A stretch of 28,600 nt of DNA from a virus, in the IMG/VR virus record IMGVR_UViG_3300042885_000259, positions 1 through 28,600 of that record. One strand, written 5' to 3'. The position numbers were made by a program, and so were the translations under genes. The notes beneath the pieces were generated by a model, which was given only the letters and a program-made list of their open reading frames with translations, did not search any database and was not told the origin of the DNA. This document shows positions 19,353-28,467 of the stretch, one piece after another (within the stretch, counting starts at the first letter, position 1; each line of letters opens with the position of its first letter).

Positions 19353-21668
19353 TTAGTATGATTTTTGTTTAATTGTTCCGTCAGTTTTCATTTTCAAAGT
19401 ATTATCTGTTTTCAGTTTTCCTACCAGAGCGCCTTCCCCACATCCCTTAATTTTGGTCGTTATTTTTACGCCGTTTGCCAGATTCACTTTGCTGGAGTCG
19501 AAGTAGCATTCCATCACTGCAATATGTGGCGCTGGATTTGTTATCGCCATCAGAAGCCCAGATATTGGCGTCAAAGGATTTGCTGAATTATTGTCGAATG
19601 GCACTGTGGTTGATACCAGCCAGCGTGGTGAACTTTCAGTAGGCTCGACTGTAATCATACCCCATACTTTTGCACCCCATGGCGCTAAGTCCAAGTTGGT
19701 ATGCGTAGCAATTATTCGGTGAAGTTCAGAGTCAATAACCACAGAAACCAGAGCGCCAGTGGAGTCACGATAAAGGTCGATTTCTTGAAAGATATTAGGA
19801 TCTGAATCGTAGTCCTTGATTCTTATCGCATCATCGAATACGAAAGCCTCGCCATCCTTCACTAATTCAAGGTGGAGTCGTAGATTCCAATCGCCAGTGG
19901 ATCCATACGGATACCAGTTACGATTTTGATTAGGATAGAAGTCGCTATCGGCATTCAGTTGTTGAAGCCAGTATTCCCATCGGTAGATGAAAGGAAAGTA
20001 GATTCGTACCCCATATGCCATCGGTATGTCGTAAGATGGCTCTAGAGTAAATGCAGAGTCCCTTTTTACGCTCGTAGATGGCATTATACTCAAAACTGGC
20101 TGAGTAAGATTAAGAACATATCTACCAGCCACTAGAGGCACGCTATTGAAGTTGTAATTTACAGAGGTAAGAGTGAAGGTATCGCCAGATACAGTGTTGT
20201 GCGCCTCCAAGCGAGCCGTCATACTTTCGTAGACTTGATTCTCTTCCAGTCGGAAGTGACCAATAAATGCGAGATCATCCTCAATATTGGCTTGGTAGCC
20301 ATCAGCCGAATCGATGGAATTATCCCAATTTTCAGAGTGGTCTACAAAGATATTTTGAGTCATTTTTATCAGACCTCCAATTGGTGGATTCGACACTAAC
20401 TGACCATTGAATACCAGTAGATTGACTGAGCCAATTTTCACCCACATGTAGAAAGTCCTATCGCCTTCCGCTCGAGTGTTCATAAAGGCATCGAAATTAC
20501 CCATTGGAATGAAGGTTATATCGATAGTCCAAGTAGTGCCAGTCAGCGAGTAGGAATCAACTTGCAAGTCCCACCAAGCGCCATCTGGATTGATGGGTGA
20601 TGATTGTGGAAAAACGAACAAAGGAGTCGATGGAATACACATTCCAAAAATTGATTGCGATGGGATTTGATTCTTGTAGTAATCTTCATCGCCAGATACA
20701 TAACACCCCCCAATTGCGACATCGCCGAAAGGTAAAGTACCATCCACAATAATTTGCGCTGAAGTAGGAGTATCGAAAGCCAGTTCTGAGATTCCTTGCA
20801 CCAAAGTTGAATCGACTATTCCAATGTTATAAGCCTCGTCAAACCAGCCAGTATTAGCATCGTCAGTTAGAAAAAATACATTCCGGTTGAAAGGTTGTCC
20901 CAGAAGCCTAGCGTACTCAAATCGGTCGTGGATTTTTAAGCATTGATTAAAGTTAAACCAGCCTTCGTTATAGATGCCAGAATTGATTATAGTGAAGTTA
21001 ATATAATATACAGAGCCTAAGCCAATTTGATAGCCCACTGAAGTAGGAGATTCATTAGTGAATAAAATATTACATTCGACCTCGAATTGACCAGAGTGTT
21101 TACCCACTGCCTCGCCTTGCAGAAAAGTACCAGCAACTGGATAAGGAAAGCCAGCGACATCCCTAACATTGAAACGGAAAACTGTTGCCTCACCATCAAT
21201 TAAAGAGTACTCGCTACCAGCCGTACCAGATGCCACATGATTCATCGTTACAACGATTTCCTCAGCCCTATAATCAGTCATTGGACATACGGCAAGAATC
21301 TCTTGATTAGCCATATTTATTTGCACTGAAGTAGCGATGTCATCGACCTTCAAAACAGAGTAATTTGTACCAGTGATAGAGATCACTACTGCACCATCGA
21401 TAGTGATTAAATTACCGAGTGAATCGTACTTCCGAAATTGAATTACATCACCAACATTGAAACCCTCTTTAAACCAGTTTCCATTTGCCCATGTGCAAGT
21501 GTTCTCGAAGAAGTTTAGCATGAGTACATTCTGAGGATTTGACACCACTAGAATTTGCTCCAGTACCTTATATTTTACGAGTGTTTTGTCCCCAGCATTA
21601 CTTTGGTAAAAAGGAAGCGAGTTACCGAATACATCCGAGTATTCCTTACTTAGAATCGTTATTGGCAT
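19353..21668 (-). CDS. Large tail/baseplate structural protein
   Basis: A 771-aa protein starting MPITILSKEYSDVFGNSLPF. I use ATG 21668; the frame is open to 21740, but those codons overlap the 74-aa gene and look like shadow translation. The chain is nearly all beta strand with repeated short immunoglobulin-like stretches, no transmembrane helix, and ends in a charged repeat (LKTDNTLKMKTDGTIKQK). It lies between the hub-like protein and the tail fibre, so it is probably a baseplate or central fibre component. No catalytic motif stands out. It overlaps the upstream gene by 23 bp. Confidence 0.65.
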   Translation of the reverse strand: MPITILSKEYSDVFGNSLPFYQSNAGDKTLVKYKVLEQILVVSNPQNVLMLNFFENTCTWANGNWFKEGFNVGDVIQFRKYDSLGNLITIDGAVVISITGTNYSVLKVDDIATSVQINMANQEILAVCPMTDYRAEEIVVTMNHVASGTAGSEYSLIDGEATVFRFNVRDVAGFPYPVAGTFLQGEAVGKHSGQFEVECNILFTNESPTSVGYQIGLGSVYYINFTIINSGIYNEGWFNFNQCLKIHDRFEYARLLGQPFNRNVFFLTDDANTGWFDEAYNIGIVDSTLVQGISELAFDTPTSAQIIVDGTLPFGDVAIGGCYVSGDEDYYKNQIPSQSIFGMCIPSTPLFVFPQSSPINPDGAWWDLQVDSYSLTGTTWTIDITFIPMGNFDAFMNTRAEGDRTFYMWVKIGSVNLLVFNGQLVSNPPIGGLIKMTQNIFVDHSENWDNSIDSADGYQANIEDDLAFIGHFRLEENQVYESMTARLEAHNTVSGDTFTLTSVNYNFNSVPLVAGRYVLNLTQPVLSIMPSTSVKRDSAFTLEPSYDIPMAYGVRIYFPFIYRWEYWLQQLNADSDFYPNQNRNWYPYGSTGDWNLRLHLELVKDGEAFVFDDAIRIKDYDSDPNIFQEIDLYRDSTGALVSVVIDSELHRIIATHTNLDLAPWGAKVWGMITVEPTESSPRWLVSTTVPFDNNSANPLTPISGLLMAITNPAPHIAVMECYFDSSKVNLANGVKITTKIKGCGEGALVGKLKTDNTLKMKTDGTIKQKSY

Positions 21669-21870
21669 ATTTACTGAGTAGAGCGTTAATACTAGCGAAA
21701 TCTTTCGTCTCAACGTGCTTTGGAATAGCTGAGAGATCATTCATTATTTTTTCCTTTTGAGTAGCGTAGGAATCTGGAATTTGTGCCAGAGCCTTGGAGT
21801 GTAATTCCATCATGGCATTCATGCTATTTTTCAAGTCACTAACCACCTTCATCGTATCTGCGTTCATCAT
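21646..21870 (-). CDS. Small helical tail-region protein, function unknown
   Basis: A 74-aa, Met- and Ala-rich helical protein (MNADTMKVVSDLKNSMNAMM near the start; KEKIMNDLSAI in the middle) with no recognised domain. It sits between the hub-like and large baseplate proteins and overlaps the latter by 23 bp. The ATG-ATG start at 21870 follows the hub stop by 2 bp. It may be a small assembly factor; the context is the only support. Confidence 0.6.
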   Translation of the reverse strand: MMNADTMKVVSDLKNSMNAMMELHSKALAQIPDSYATQKEKIMNDLSAIPKHVETKDFASINALLSKYANNDSK

Positions 21871-21872
21871 AA

Positions 21873-23591
21873 TTATTGATTTATGTAAATTATGTTTACC
21901 CTCCCTACTGCGTAATTATTTTTCGTTCGGTAAGTCACCTCTGCGAACGCCGTTTCATCAATATATTTTATGCTCAAAATTTCGGAAGTTACGCCGTCAA
22001 TATCAGCAAAATTATTTTCCAGTAAAGTTACGAAATCTTGTGATGAAATTCGTATTCTCGCATTTTGTTTTATTATCCAGCCGTTCACATCGATGGCATT
22101 GATTGAGTGGTATCGCTCCCAGAGGGATTTGGCGCTAACCATGTCCAAAAATAGTGGGGATTGTTTTCCGTTCGGTCCATAAAGAGCCTTCGTAACAGAA
22201 AAGTATTGCTGGCTTATTTTTAGGCAGTCTTTTCGATCACCAATTTGCTGAGCATAATTCGTTCCTCCTCCGAATATTCCAGTGAGAGCATCGACTAATT
22301 CCATCGTCAATTTGGCGAGTTCTTCCACCCATGTTAATTTGGATTTCCTTGCACCCATAGCGAATGGAATATCCACTTGGCTGAGTCCTTTGATGCTAAC
22401 CAAATCTGCGTTGGTGGCTCCCAGAGGCTCAGTGCTTAATTCAACATCGTGCTTGTCGTACATGATTCCATCCAGCGTGTGCAAATCGTTGTAGTCCAGA
22501 GCATATTTTATGTAGTAACGCTTCCAGACATCTTCCGTATTATACGAGTACTCTTCATCTCGGTCGCCTTGAAGATTCAGCGCTGGAGATAATTGTGTAG
22601 AAACCAGAGTTGACCAGTAGTCCCAGCGTTCCAATCTTACGACTCCATTAACGACCTTCATTTTAGCGTTGAACATCGTCTCCATAGCATCGATGAACTG
22701 CCCCAAAGTTGGAGTGGTATCGGATGCACTAGGAACGCCTTTGTTGAAGGGAGTTAACCAGAGTTCCGGTCGGACATCGAAAATAGAAGTCCTTGCCTTC
22801 ATCAATGGAACTGGCAAACAAGTCCAATTTGGCTCGTTGTCGAAAATTGTTGACTCAAAGGAGTAACCAAGATATGCACATCCTTTTGTTAATAACTCCT
22901 TGAAGTAGATTCCTTTGAGATTTCTTTTCGGTGGAAATAACAGAAAAAATAGCTGAGTAGCCATCTCCACAACTGCCACCAAAATAAGCGCAAAAATAAG
23001 GATCCTTGCAAGTGTTTTTAATACCAGCGCTAAGACATCACCCCAGTCAATTGAAGGAAAGCCTAAATTTGGCGTCAAGGCTTGTACCAGTTCTACGATT
23101 GCATCGCCTACTGCCTTGCCAGCCTCAATTAATTCCTTGGTCATAACGTAGCCACAAATAATCATTGGGATCGCTTGCTCGACTGCAGTAGGAGAAATCA
23201 AGAAATATGGTACATTCACATTGTTGAAAGCCACCCCATTAGAGAGCATCAACTCCCATGAAGTTCCATCGGCTTTATCCTTGAAATCGTCGAAGCCTTT
23301 ACGCCTTTTTAATTTAACTTCTACCTCGCTTTGCTTTACGCTGAAGCCATCCAGAAAGTCAACATAATATTCGATTGTTACGCCAGATGACAATTCCACT
23401 CGGTACGGCATCCCCTCAAAAATTGATGAGGTAGAAATATGCGCCATCACCATGTTGAAAGCCTCCCTCGGTAAGATTACAGAGTCAGTCGATAAACTCA
23501 GTACTTGAGGATTCCCAGTGAAGTCGGATTGAATACCAATCTCGGTACGATTCCTTGGAGTAATTTCAATATCATTTAGAAAGTGCCTCAT
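21873..23591 (-). CDS. Distal tail/hub-like protein with an internal hydrophobic helix region
   Basis: A 572-aa protein directly after the tape measure, the position of the distal tail (Dit) or tail-associated hub protein in siphoviruses. The N-terminal part is beta-rich (FLNDIEITPRNRTEIGIQSD). An unusual hydrophobic stretch at about residues 188-218 (LARILIFALILVAVVEMATQ) is preceded by ALVLKT and followed by FFLLFPPKR, consistent with one or two membrane-spanning helices that might insert in a host membrane during DNA entry. The remainder has a mixed fold ending in a beta-rich segment. It overlaps the tape-measure stop by ATGA. No enzymatic motif is apparent. Confidence 0.7.
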   Translation of the reverse strand: MRHFLNDIEITPRNRTEIGIQSDFTGNPQVLSLSTDSVILPREAFNMVMAHISTSSIFEGMPYRVELSSGVTIEYYVDFLDGFSVKQSEVEVKLKRRKGFDDFKDKADGTSWELMLSNGVAFNNVNVPYFLISPTAVEQAIPMIICGYVMTKELIEAGKAVGDAIVELVQALTPNLGFPSIDWGDVLALVLKTLARILIFALILVAVVEMATQLFFLLFPPKRNLKGIYFKELLTKGCAYLGYSFESTIFDNEPNWTCLPVPLMKARTSIFDVRPELWLTPFNKGVPSASDTTPTLGQFIDAMETMFNAKMKVVNGVVRLERWDYWSTLVSTQLSPALNLQGDRDEEYSYNTEDVWKRYYIKYALDYNDLHTLDGIMYDKHDVELSTEPLGATNADLVSIKGLSQVDIPFAMGARKSKLTWVEELAKLTMELVDALTGIFGGGTNYAQQIGDRKDCLKISQQYFSVTKALYGPNGKQSPLFLDMVSAKSLWERYHSINAIDVNGWIIKQNARIRISSQDFVTLLENNFADIDGVTSEILSIKYIDETAFAEVTYRTKNNYAVGRVNIIYINQ

Positions 23592-26500
23592 TTTCGTATT
23601 TTAAAGCGATTATATGTCGTTTCGTTGCCCTTCGTGGTAGATTGTACCACTTCCATAATTGAAGCCGTTATCTCTCCTAATTCGATGTTAGTTTCCGGCT
23701 TGTTTTTAATTATGGTTTTTAAGTCCTTAATTTCATTCACCAGAATAGCCAAATCGAGCGCTGAGCCAGATTGATTTGATTGACCAATTTTCCCAGCCCG
23801 ATAGTTGGTAGCCATATTTGCTAACTCCGTATTGGTAAGGTCGCCTATTTGTTCGTTTAAACTTTTCGGTACGACTCTTTCGTTAGGGTGCAAGATAGCA
23901 TGGAAGCCACCTCGACCATCAACACCCCTACCAGAAGTACCAGTGTCCTCAGTTCCTTCCTCGAATGCTGGAATCGTCTTGATAAAGGCTTGCAGTAGAG
24001 TTATATCTTTTATCGTGTCTGCCAGAGGATTTTTTGACTTGGCATCCACTTTGGATTGATAAGTTGAGTAAGCAGTTTTTGCGAGTTCTAAGTACGCTTG
24101 CTTCTTCTCTTCCATCGCCTTCTTTTTGTTCGCCTCATTGATTATTTTTTGTTGCTCGGCTAGAGATTGTTGCGCATTAATATTACCCTCCTCAGCCAGT
24201 TTTTGGTAGTAGGCATAGGCTTGATTTGCTAATTCAAGTTCCTTCTCAATTTGCGCTATTTTCTTATTTGATTGCGCTATGAAAAAGTCAGCAGAAGCCT
24301 CCACTACGGCGTCCATGTCCTTACGCCTTTGTTGTGCTTTTTCAAGTTCATCCTCAGCCTTGTCGATGGCGTCTTTTGCATCTTTATCGGCTATTGCTTG
24401 GCGCTCGTTTACACCCTCCTCATAGGCTACATTTCGCTTCTCATTGTAGTCGTCTATTTTTTCGTTCTTATCCTTTTCAATTTGAACTTCGGCGTCCGCA
24501 CCATTTTGTACGATCACTGCAATTTCGAGTTCTTCATCCTTCACTCGCTTGACATTATCGTCTGCCAATTTTTGTTGCTGGAGTGCGTATTCTGCATCGA
24601 GTTTTTTCTTCGCTTCATCCATTTTGGTAAGGCTACCAGCGACCTCATCACCAGAGGCAATATCCTTGACCATCTTAGCACGATCCTTCGTATATTTGTC
24701 AACTTTGGAAGCGTAGTCATCTTTTAATTTTTGTTCCTCCAGAGCCTTTTCCTCGGCATATTTTCGCTTGACCTCAGAGATTTCGAAATCAGTTTGTGCA
24801 ACTTGCTCCTCCTTGAGTGAATCGTATAAGTCAATGATTGCTCTTTCAGTTGCGTCAAACATTTCCCCAGCCACCATATCTGGAAAGGCATCTTTACCAG
24901 CCAGAGCCAGTTGTTTTGTAGCCAGAACGATGTTGTTGATTTGCGCCTCAATTCCACTTTCCTTCACTCCAAAATTAGCCTTTGCTTTTAACGCTCTGAG
25001 TTGTTCCTCCAGCGCTATTCTTTTTTCAACATAGGAATTAAATGTAGCCAGTTCAAGTTCATAATCTTGCACCTCTTTTGGCTTAGTGGTGCCAGTGCCA
25101 GTGCCAGTGCCACCACTACCACTACCACTACCACTAGGCGTAGGAGTAACTGGCTTGGTCAGTGCGACTTTTACTTGCATCGCTAAGTAATCTGCTTTGT
25201 ATTTTTCGTAGAGTTCTTTTGCAGTAGTTTTTTGTCGTTGCATGGCATTGGAAATCTCAATTAATTCGTTCTCGGAAGTCGCTCCAAAGTGGTCGAGTAA
25301 AGAGTCCAGAAGCCAGCCAGCCGTTGAGGTATTATCTTGGTAGTATTGAAGGTCAGCAAGTGCCTTGTCAGCCTCCATTTGAACTTCAGCAAATTGTCTA
25401 CCAGAAACCTCGTATTTAGTTCGTACTAATTCCATTTCAGCCTTAGCCTCCAGTTGTTTCATTAATTGACCATAAGCCGTAGTCACTTGGTCTACGAAAG
25501 CCTTTTCATCACCTAAATTTTTCAGAGTAGTTCCGTACCTACCATTGATTTCGTCAATTAATTTTGTTCGTTCAACCGAGCCGTTATTTGTATTTTTTAA
25601 GGCATCAAATAAGTTCGTCATTTCCTCAGCCTCGATGGAAGTTTTGTTAGCAACTTCTGCCGTAGCGTTCGCCAGTTCCTCAGCATTATTGGTAGCAATA
25701 GCCTCAATATCTGCGATCCTTTTGTATTCAAAATACAAGTTAGCCAGCAACAAAATTGCGATTCCAGCGATGTTGTTTTGAATTGCTTGACCAACTTTAG
25801 TTGCCATCGCTGAGAGTCCTTGCATAGCGCCTTTAAGAACTCCTACGCTTCGGATTGTTGACACAAATGATGAAGCCATCAATTTGTTAACGGCGATGGT
25901 CGAAAGCGTGATAACCTTGTAGTAAACGAAAGCCTTTGTAATCAATACAATCGTGTTCAGAATTGGCACCATGTTAACGGCTAGAAAGTCAAAAGTCTCC
26001 TTTAAACTCCTTGATGCCCCACTAGCATCGTTGACATCCAAAATATACCCCTCCATAGCTGAAGTCATCCTATCGAACGCTCCTCCAACTGTGTCCTTCA
26101 TTGTTCGGTACATTTCACTTACTGCGCCGTCAGCGTTAACATAAGTCTCGGATAACTCACTAACTTTTTCCATGTTATTACCTAAGATCAATAAGGAAGT
26201 CTGCGCAGTTCTACCCACTTCATCGAAAGCATCAGTTAAATTAATTCCTCCCTCTACGACTTGAGCCAGAGCCTCTTTTACTGGCTTACCAGTTAGAGCC
26301 ATATCAGTCAAAATACGTCTTAATGATGTTCCGGCTTGACTACCTTTTACCCCTTGATTTGCGAGTACTCCGAGCATCCCAGCCGTCTCCTCCAAAGTTA
26401 CTCCAGCAGATTGCGCAACGGGTCCAACATATTTAATCGCCTCAGCAAATTTCTCCATGTCGAGCGCAGTAGTGGAGAATGATTTCGCCATAACATCCGT

Positions 26501-27547
26501 AACATGTGTCATTTGACTTGCGTCCAGTTGATACATTCGAAGCACCCCTCCAGCAACTTCTGCGGATCGTCCTAGAGATACGTTCGAAGCACCAGCCAAT
26601 TTCAATACACCCTCAGACATCTTGACAATTTGTGGCTCGGTGAAACCTAGTTTTGCGAGTTCCACTTGAAGGTCACCAACTTCACCAGCCGTGTAGGAAG
26701 TTGATTCTCCTAATTTCCTTTGAACTGCTTGAAGTTTACCAGTTGTTGCAGTTGTTGTACCAAGTACGGAGGCGAGTGTTGCATTTGCATTATCAAAACT
26801 TAATACGGCATCCTTAACAAAACTTGCTATTTGTGAAGTTCCAAATGCTATTCCTAGTGCGCCGAATGCACTATTTAAGCCACTTAGAGCGCTCTGATAA
26901 TTACCTACATTACGGAAGTTATCTCCGACTTGCTTGTCCAGTTTTTTAAGTTGAGCATCGCCCTCCCTTGCCTTTTGAGTTACTTCACCAAAGGAGCGAG
27001 CCAGCGCCCTATATCTATCGCTACCCTTTTGACCATTCTTCTCCATCACCAGCATCTGCGCTCCGAGTTCCTTAGATTGATTTTTAAGCGCTCTCGTTTC
27101 CCTTTCCAGAGTTTTGTAGGCTGAGGCTTGGTCTTGTAGTGCTTTTGTTGTCTTAGCCATCGCTCGTGCCTTTGCTTCCTCGTCCTTCGATTGTTGTTGA
27201 GTAAGGCGTAAATTTTGTTGTTCAGTTTTCGACTTCTGTTGATTCGCTTTTTCAAGTTCTTGCGTAGCCTTTGCAGATTGCTGGATTGCTTTTTGTCGAA
27301 GCGCCTCCACTTTTGCAGATTCTTGCGCCAGTTTATTTGCCTTCTCAGACATCGCAATAAATTCCTTTATATTTTTAGTTGAGTCAAATTTTGATTGACC
27401 TATCGTGGATTTCAAAGTGGAAGCAGTTTTCTTAAATTCTGCATTAATTTTACCCAAAGAAACAATTGTCTCCTCAGCCGATTTGCGTATATTTTTAAAT
27501 ATATCCTCGGAAGTAAATAGATCCCTTGCGCTAATTTTCTTCGCCAT
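23588..27547 (-). CDS. Tail tape measure protein
   Basis: A 1319-aa tape measure. Residues 1-210 are a long Gln/Lys/Ala coiled coil. Residues about 240-420 carry the PhageMin_Tail-type core (QVELAKLGFTEPQIVKMSEG; FAEAIKYVGPVAQSAGVTLEE; GTSLRRILTDMALTG). About 530-620 are hydrophobic helices (VNMVPILNTIVLITKAFVYY; IAGIAILLLANLYFEYK), and about 815-830 are a Gly/Ser/Thr linker. Long charged coiled coils follow to residue ~1170. At about 0.15 nm per residue, a tail near 200 nm is expected, which fits a long-tailed siphovirus. It lies between the presumed chaperone and the hub protein. Confidence 0.93.
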   Translation of the reverse strand: MAKKISARDLFTSEDIFKNIRKSAEETIVSLGKINAEFKKTASTLKSTIGQSKFDSTKNIKEFIAMSEKANKLAQESAKVEALRQKAIQQSAKATQELEKANQQKSKTEQQNLRLTQQQSKDEEAKARAMAKTTKALQDQASAYKTLERETRALKNQSKELGAQMLVMEKNGQKGSDRYRALARSFGEVTQKAREGDAQLKKLDKQVGDNFRNVGNYQSALSGLNSAFGALGIAFGTSQIASFVKDAVLSFDNANATLASVLGTTTATTGKLQAVQRKLGESTSYTAGEVGDLQVELAKLGFTEPQIVKMSEGVLKLAGASNVSLGRSAEVAGGVLRMYQLDASQMTHVTDVMAKSFSTTALDMEKFAEAIKYVGPVAQSAGVTLEETAGMLGVLANQGVKGSQAGTSLRRILTDMALTGKPVKEALAQVVEGGINLTDAFDEVGRTAQTSLLILGNNMEKVSELSETYVNADGAVSEMYRTMKDTVGGAFDRMTSAMEGYILDVNDASGASRSLKETFDFLAVNMVPILNTIVLITKAFVYYKVITLSTIAVNKLMASSFVSTIRSVGVLKGAMQGLSAMATKVGQAIQNNIAGIAILLLANLYFEYKRIADIEAIATNNAEELANATAEVANKTSIEAEEMTNLFDALKNTNNGSVERTKLIDEINGRYGTTLKNLGDEKAFVDQVTTAYGQLMKQLEAKAEMELVRTKYEVSGRQFAEVQMEADKALADLQYYQDNTSTAGWLLDSLLDHFGATSENELIEISNAMQRQKTTAKELYEKYKADYLAMQVKVALTKPVTPTPSGSGSGSGGTGTGTGTTKPKEVQDYELELATFNSYVEKRIALEEQLRALKAKANFGVKESGIEAQINNIVLATKQLALAGKDAFPDMVAGEMFDATERAIIDLYDSLKEEQVAQTDFEISEVKRKYAEEKALEEQKLKDDYASKVDKYTKDRAKMVKDIASGDEVAGSLTKMDEAKKKLDAEYALQQQKLADDNVKRVKDEELEIAVIVQNGADAEVQIEKDKNEKIDDYNEKRNVAYEEGVNERQAIADKDAKDAIDKAEDELEKAQQRRKDMDAVVEASADFFIAQSNKKIAQIEKELELANQAYAYYQKLAEEGNINAQQSLAEQQKIINEANKKKAMEEKKQAYLELAKTAYSTYQSKVDAKSKNPLADTIKDITLLQAFIKTIPAFEEGTEDTGTSGRGVDGRGGFHAILHPNERVVPKSLNEQIGDLTNTELANMATNYRAGKIGQSNQSGSALDLAILVNEIKDLKTIIKNKPETNIELGEITASIMEVVQSTTKGNETTYNRFKIRK
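25089..25136. repeat. Short tandem repeats encoding a Gly/Ser/Thr linker in the tape measure
   Basis: The plus strand reads GTGCCA units (about four, 25089-25111) followed by CCACTA units (about four, 25112-25136). On the coding strand they give alternating Gly-Thr and Gly-Ser (GSGSGSGGTGTGTGTT). Such six-base repeats can slip in replication, changing the linker by two residues at a time without a frameshift. The linker separates the membrane-like part from the coiled-coil part of the tape measure. Confidence 0.75.
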
Positions 27548-27550
27548 CTG

Positions 27551-28009
27551 TTAAGAATTTAATTTATTATACTTTTCAATTTCGTTCAGAAGTACAAAAT
27601 ACTCCTTTACGCTTATTTGTTTTGGATTGAGCCACGATCCAACCCACTTGGAAATATGAACTAAAGATTGCTCAATGTTAGAGCCAGAGCCACTTTTAGA
27701 AACCTTTGTCATATCAATCAATTTTCGTTCTTCAATTTCCAGTAAAGTTAGGTTAAATTTATCCTCCGTAGTTACTAAGTCGCATTGAATCTCCGCCTTT
27801 TTTTTCATTACCTCCAGAAGTCTAGCATAGGTCTTATCTAAGCCCATTTGAGATAGATAGCTATCGAATACCTCATCCCATGCTTGGTCATCGCTCTCAT
27901 CGTCCCCTACGCCATTTATTCGGCATGCAGTCAAGTCACCCCCTACGCATTTCATCCAGTTGGCTAAAGGCATATCATTTATTGAGTTGTAGTAATTCTC
28001 TGAGTTCAT
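27551..28009 (-). CDS. Probable tape-measure chaperone / tail assembly protein
   Basis: A 152-aa protein just upstream of the tape measure, where tail-assembly chaperones are encoded. It is acidic at the start and helical toward the end (EQSLVHISKWVGSWLNPKQ; ISVKEYFVLLNEIEKYNKL), like other small helical tape-measure chaperones in Bacteroidetes phages. I use ATG 28009; a TTG six bases upstream and an in-frame ATG at 27973, two bases past the upstream stop, are alternatives. I see no clear slippery frameshift site, so the usual G/GT-type frameshift is not supported here. Role inferred from position. Confidence 0.55.
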   Translation of the reverse strand: MNSENYYNSINDMPLANWMKCVGGDLTACRINGVGDDESDDQAWDEVFDSYLSQMGLDKTYARLLEVMKKKAEIQCDLVTTEDKFNLTLLEIEERKLIDMTKVSKSGSGSNIEQSLVHISKWVGSWLNPKQISVKEYFVLLNEIEKYNKLNS

Positions 28010-28448
28010 TTTCAAATCTTCTTTTAAATTCAGTTCGGAGGCGATTAAGATTAGTTGGAGTTAAGGCGATAATATTTTCCCCATACTTCCAGAATAAATT
28101 TTCTTTTTCACCTTTGTTATTTATCTTAATCGGATTCGCATCGACCTCGATATAATTTTTGTAAACATAAATAATAAAACTTTTGTAGAAGTCGCCAGTG
28201 TCAAATAATGTGTACGGAGTCCCCTCTTTTTTTTTCGGATTTATACTGGCAGTCATCTGAGAATAGCGACCAATAATATCTCCATCGCCATCAATTCCCT
28301 TTTTGAAAAGTTGGTCTTGACGGATCAAATCAAGAGTCCATTCTCTGAAAATTCTGTCGTTAAAAACTTTGCGCCAGAGGTATTCATCTTTCAACATTTT
28401 GTACCTATTTAGCACCATTCCTAGTGCCGTTTCCATCAAATCTGCCAT
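27975..28448 (-). CDS. Conserved-looking phage structural or morphogenesis protein
   Basis: A 157-aa protein, first gene after intergenic element C. The segments LFKKGIDGDGDIIGRYSQMT near residues 47-66, TLFDTGDFYKSFIIYVYKNY near 79-98 and FWKYGENIIALTPTNLNRLR near 117-136 resemble a protein I recall in many Bacteroidetes phages between head-tail and tail genes, of unproven role, possibly a tail completion or connector protein. The ATG at 28448 is preceded by a start-stop dipeptide ATG-TAA 10 bases upstream. The gene overlaps the next by 35 bp. Confidence 0.6.
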   Translation of the reverse strand: MADLMETALGMVLNRYKMLKDEYLWRKVFNDRIFREWTLDLIRQDQLFKKGIDGDGDIIGRYSQMTASINPKKKEGTPYTLFDTGDFYKSFIIYVYKNYIEVDANPIKINNKGEKENLFWKYGENIIALTPTNLNRLRTEFKRRFENELRELLQLNK

Positions 28449-28467
28449 CGTCTTACATTTTTTTTTG

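Noticed and set aside
21794-22102. 102-codon plus-strand frame and others nearby opposite the hub protein
   Set aside because: No leader, no domain, and fully covered by a well-supported minus-strand gene.
24272-24727. 151-codon plus-strand reading frame, hydrophobic product
   Set aside because: Antisense shadow of the tape-measure coiled coil; Lys/Glu/Ala codons read backwards give Phe/Leu/Val-rich runs.
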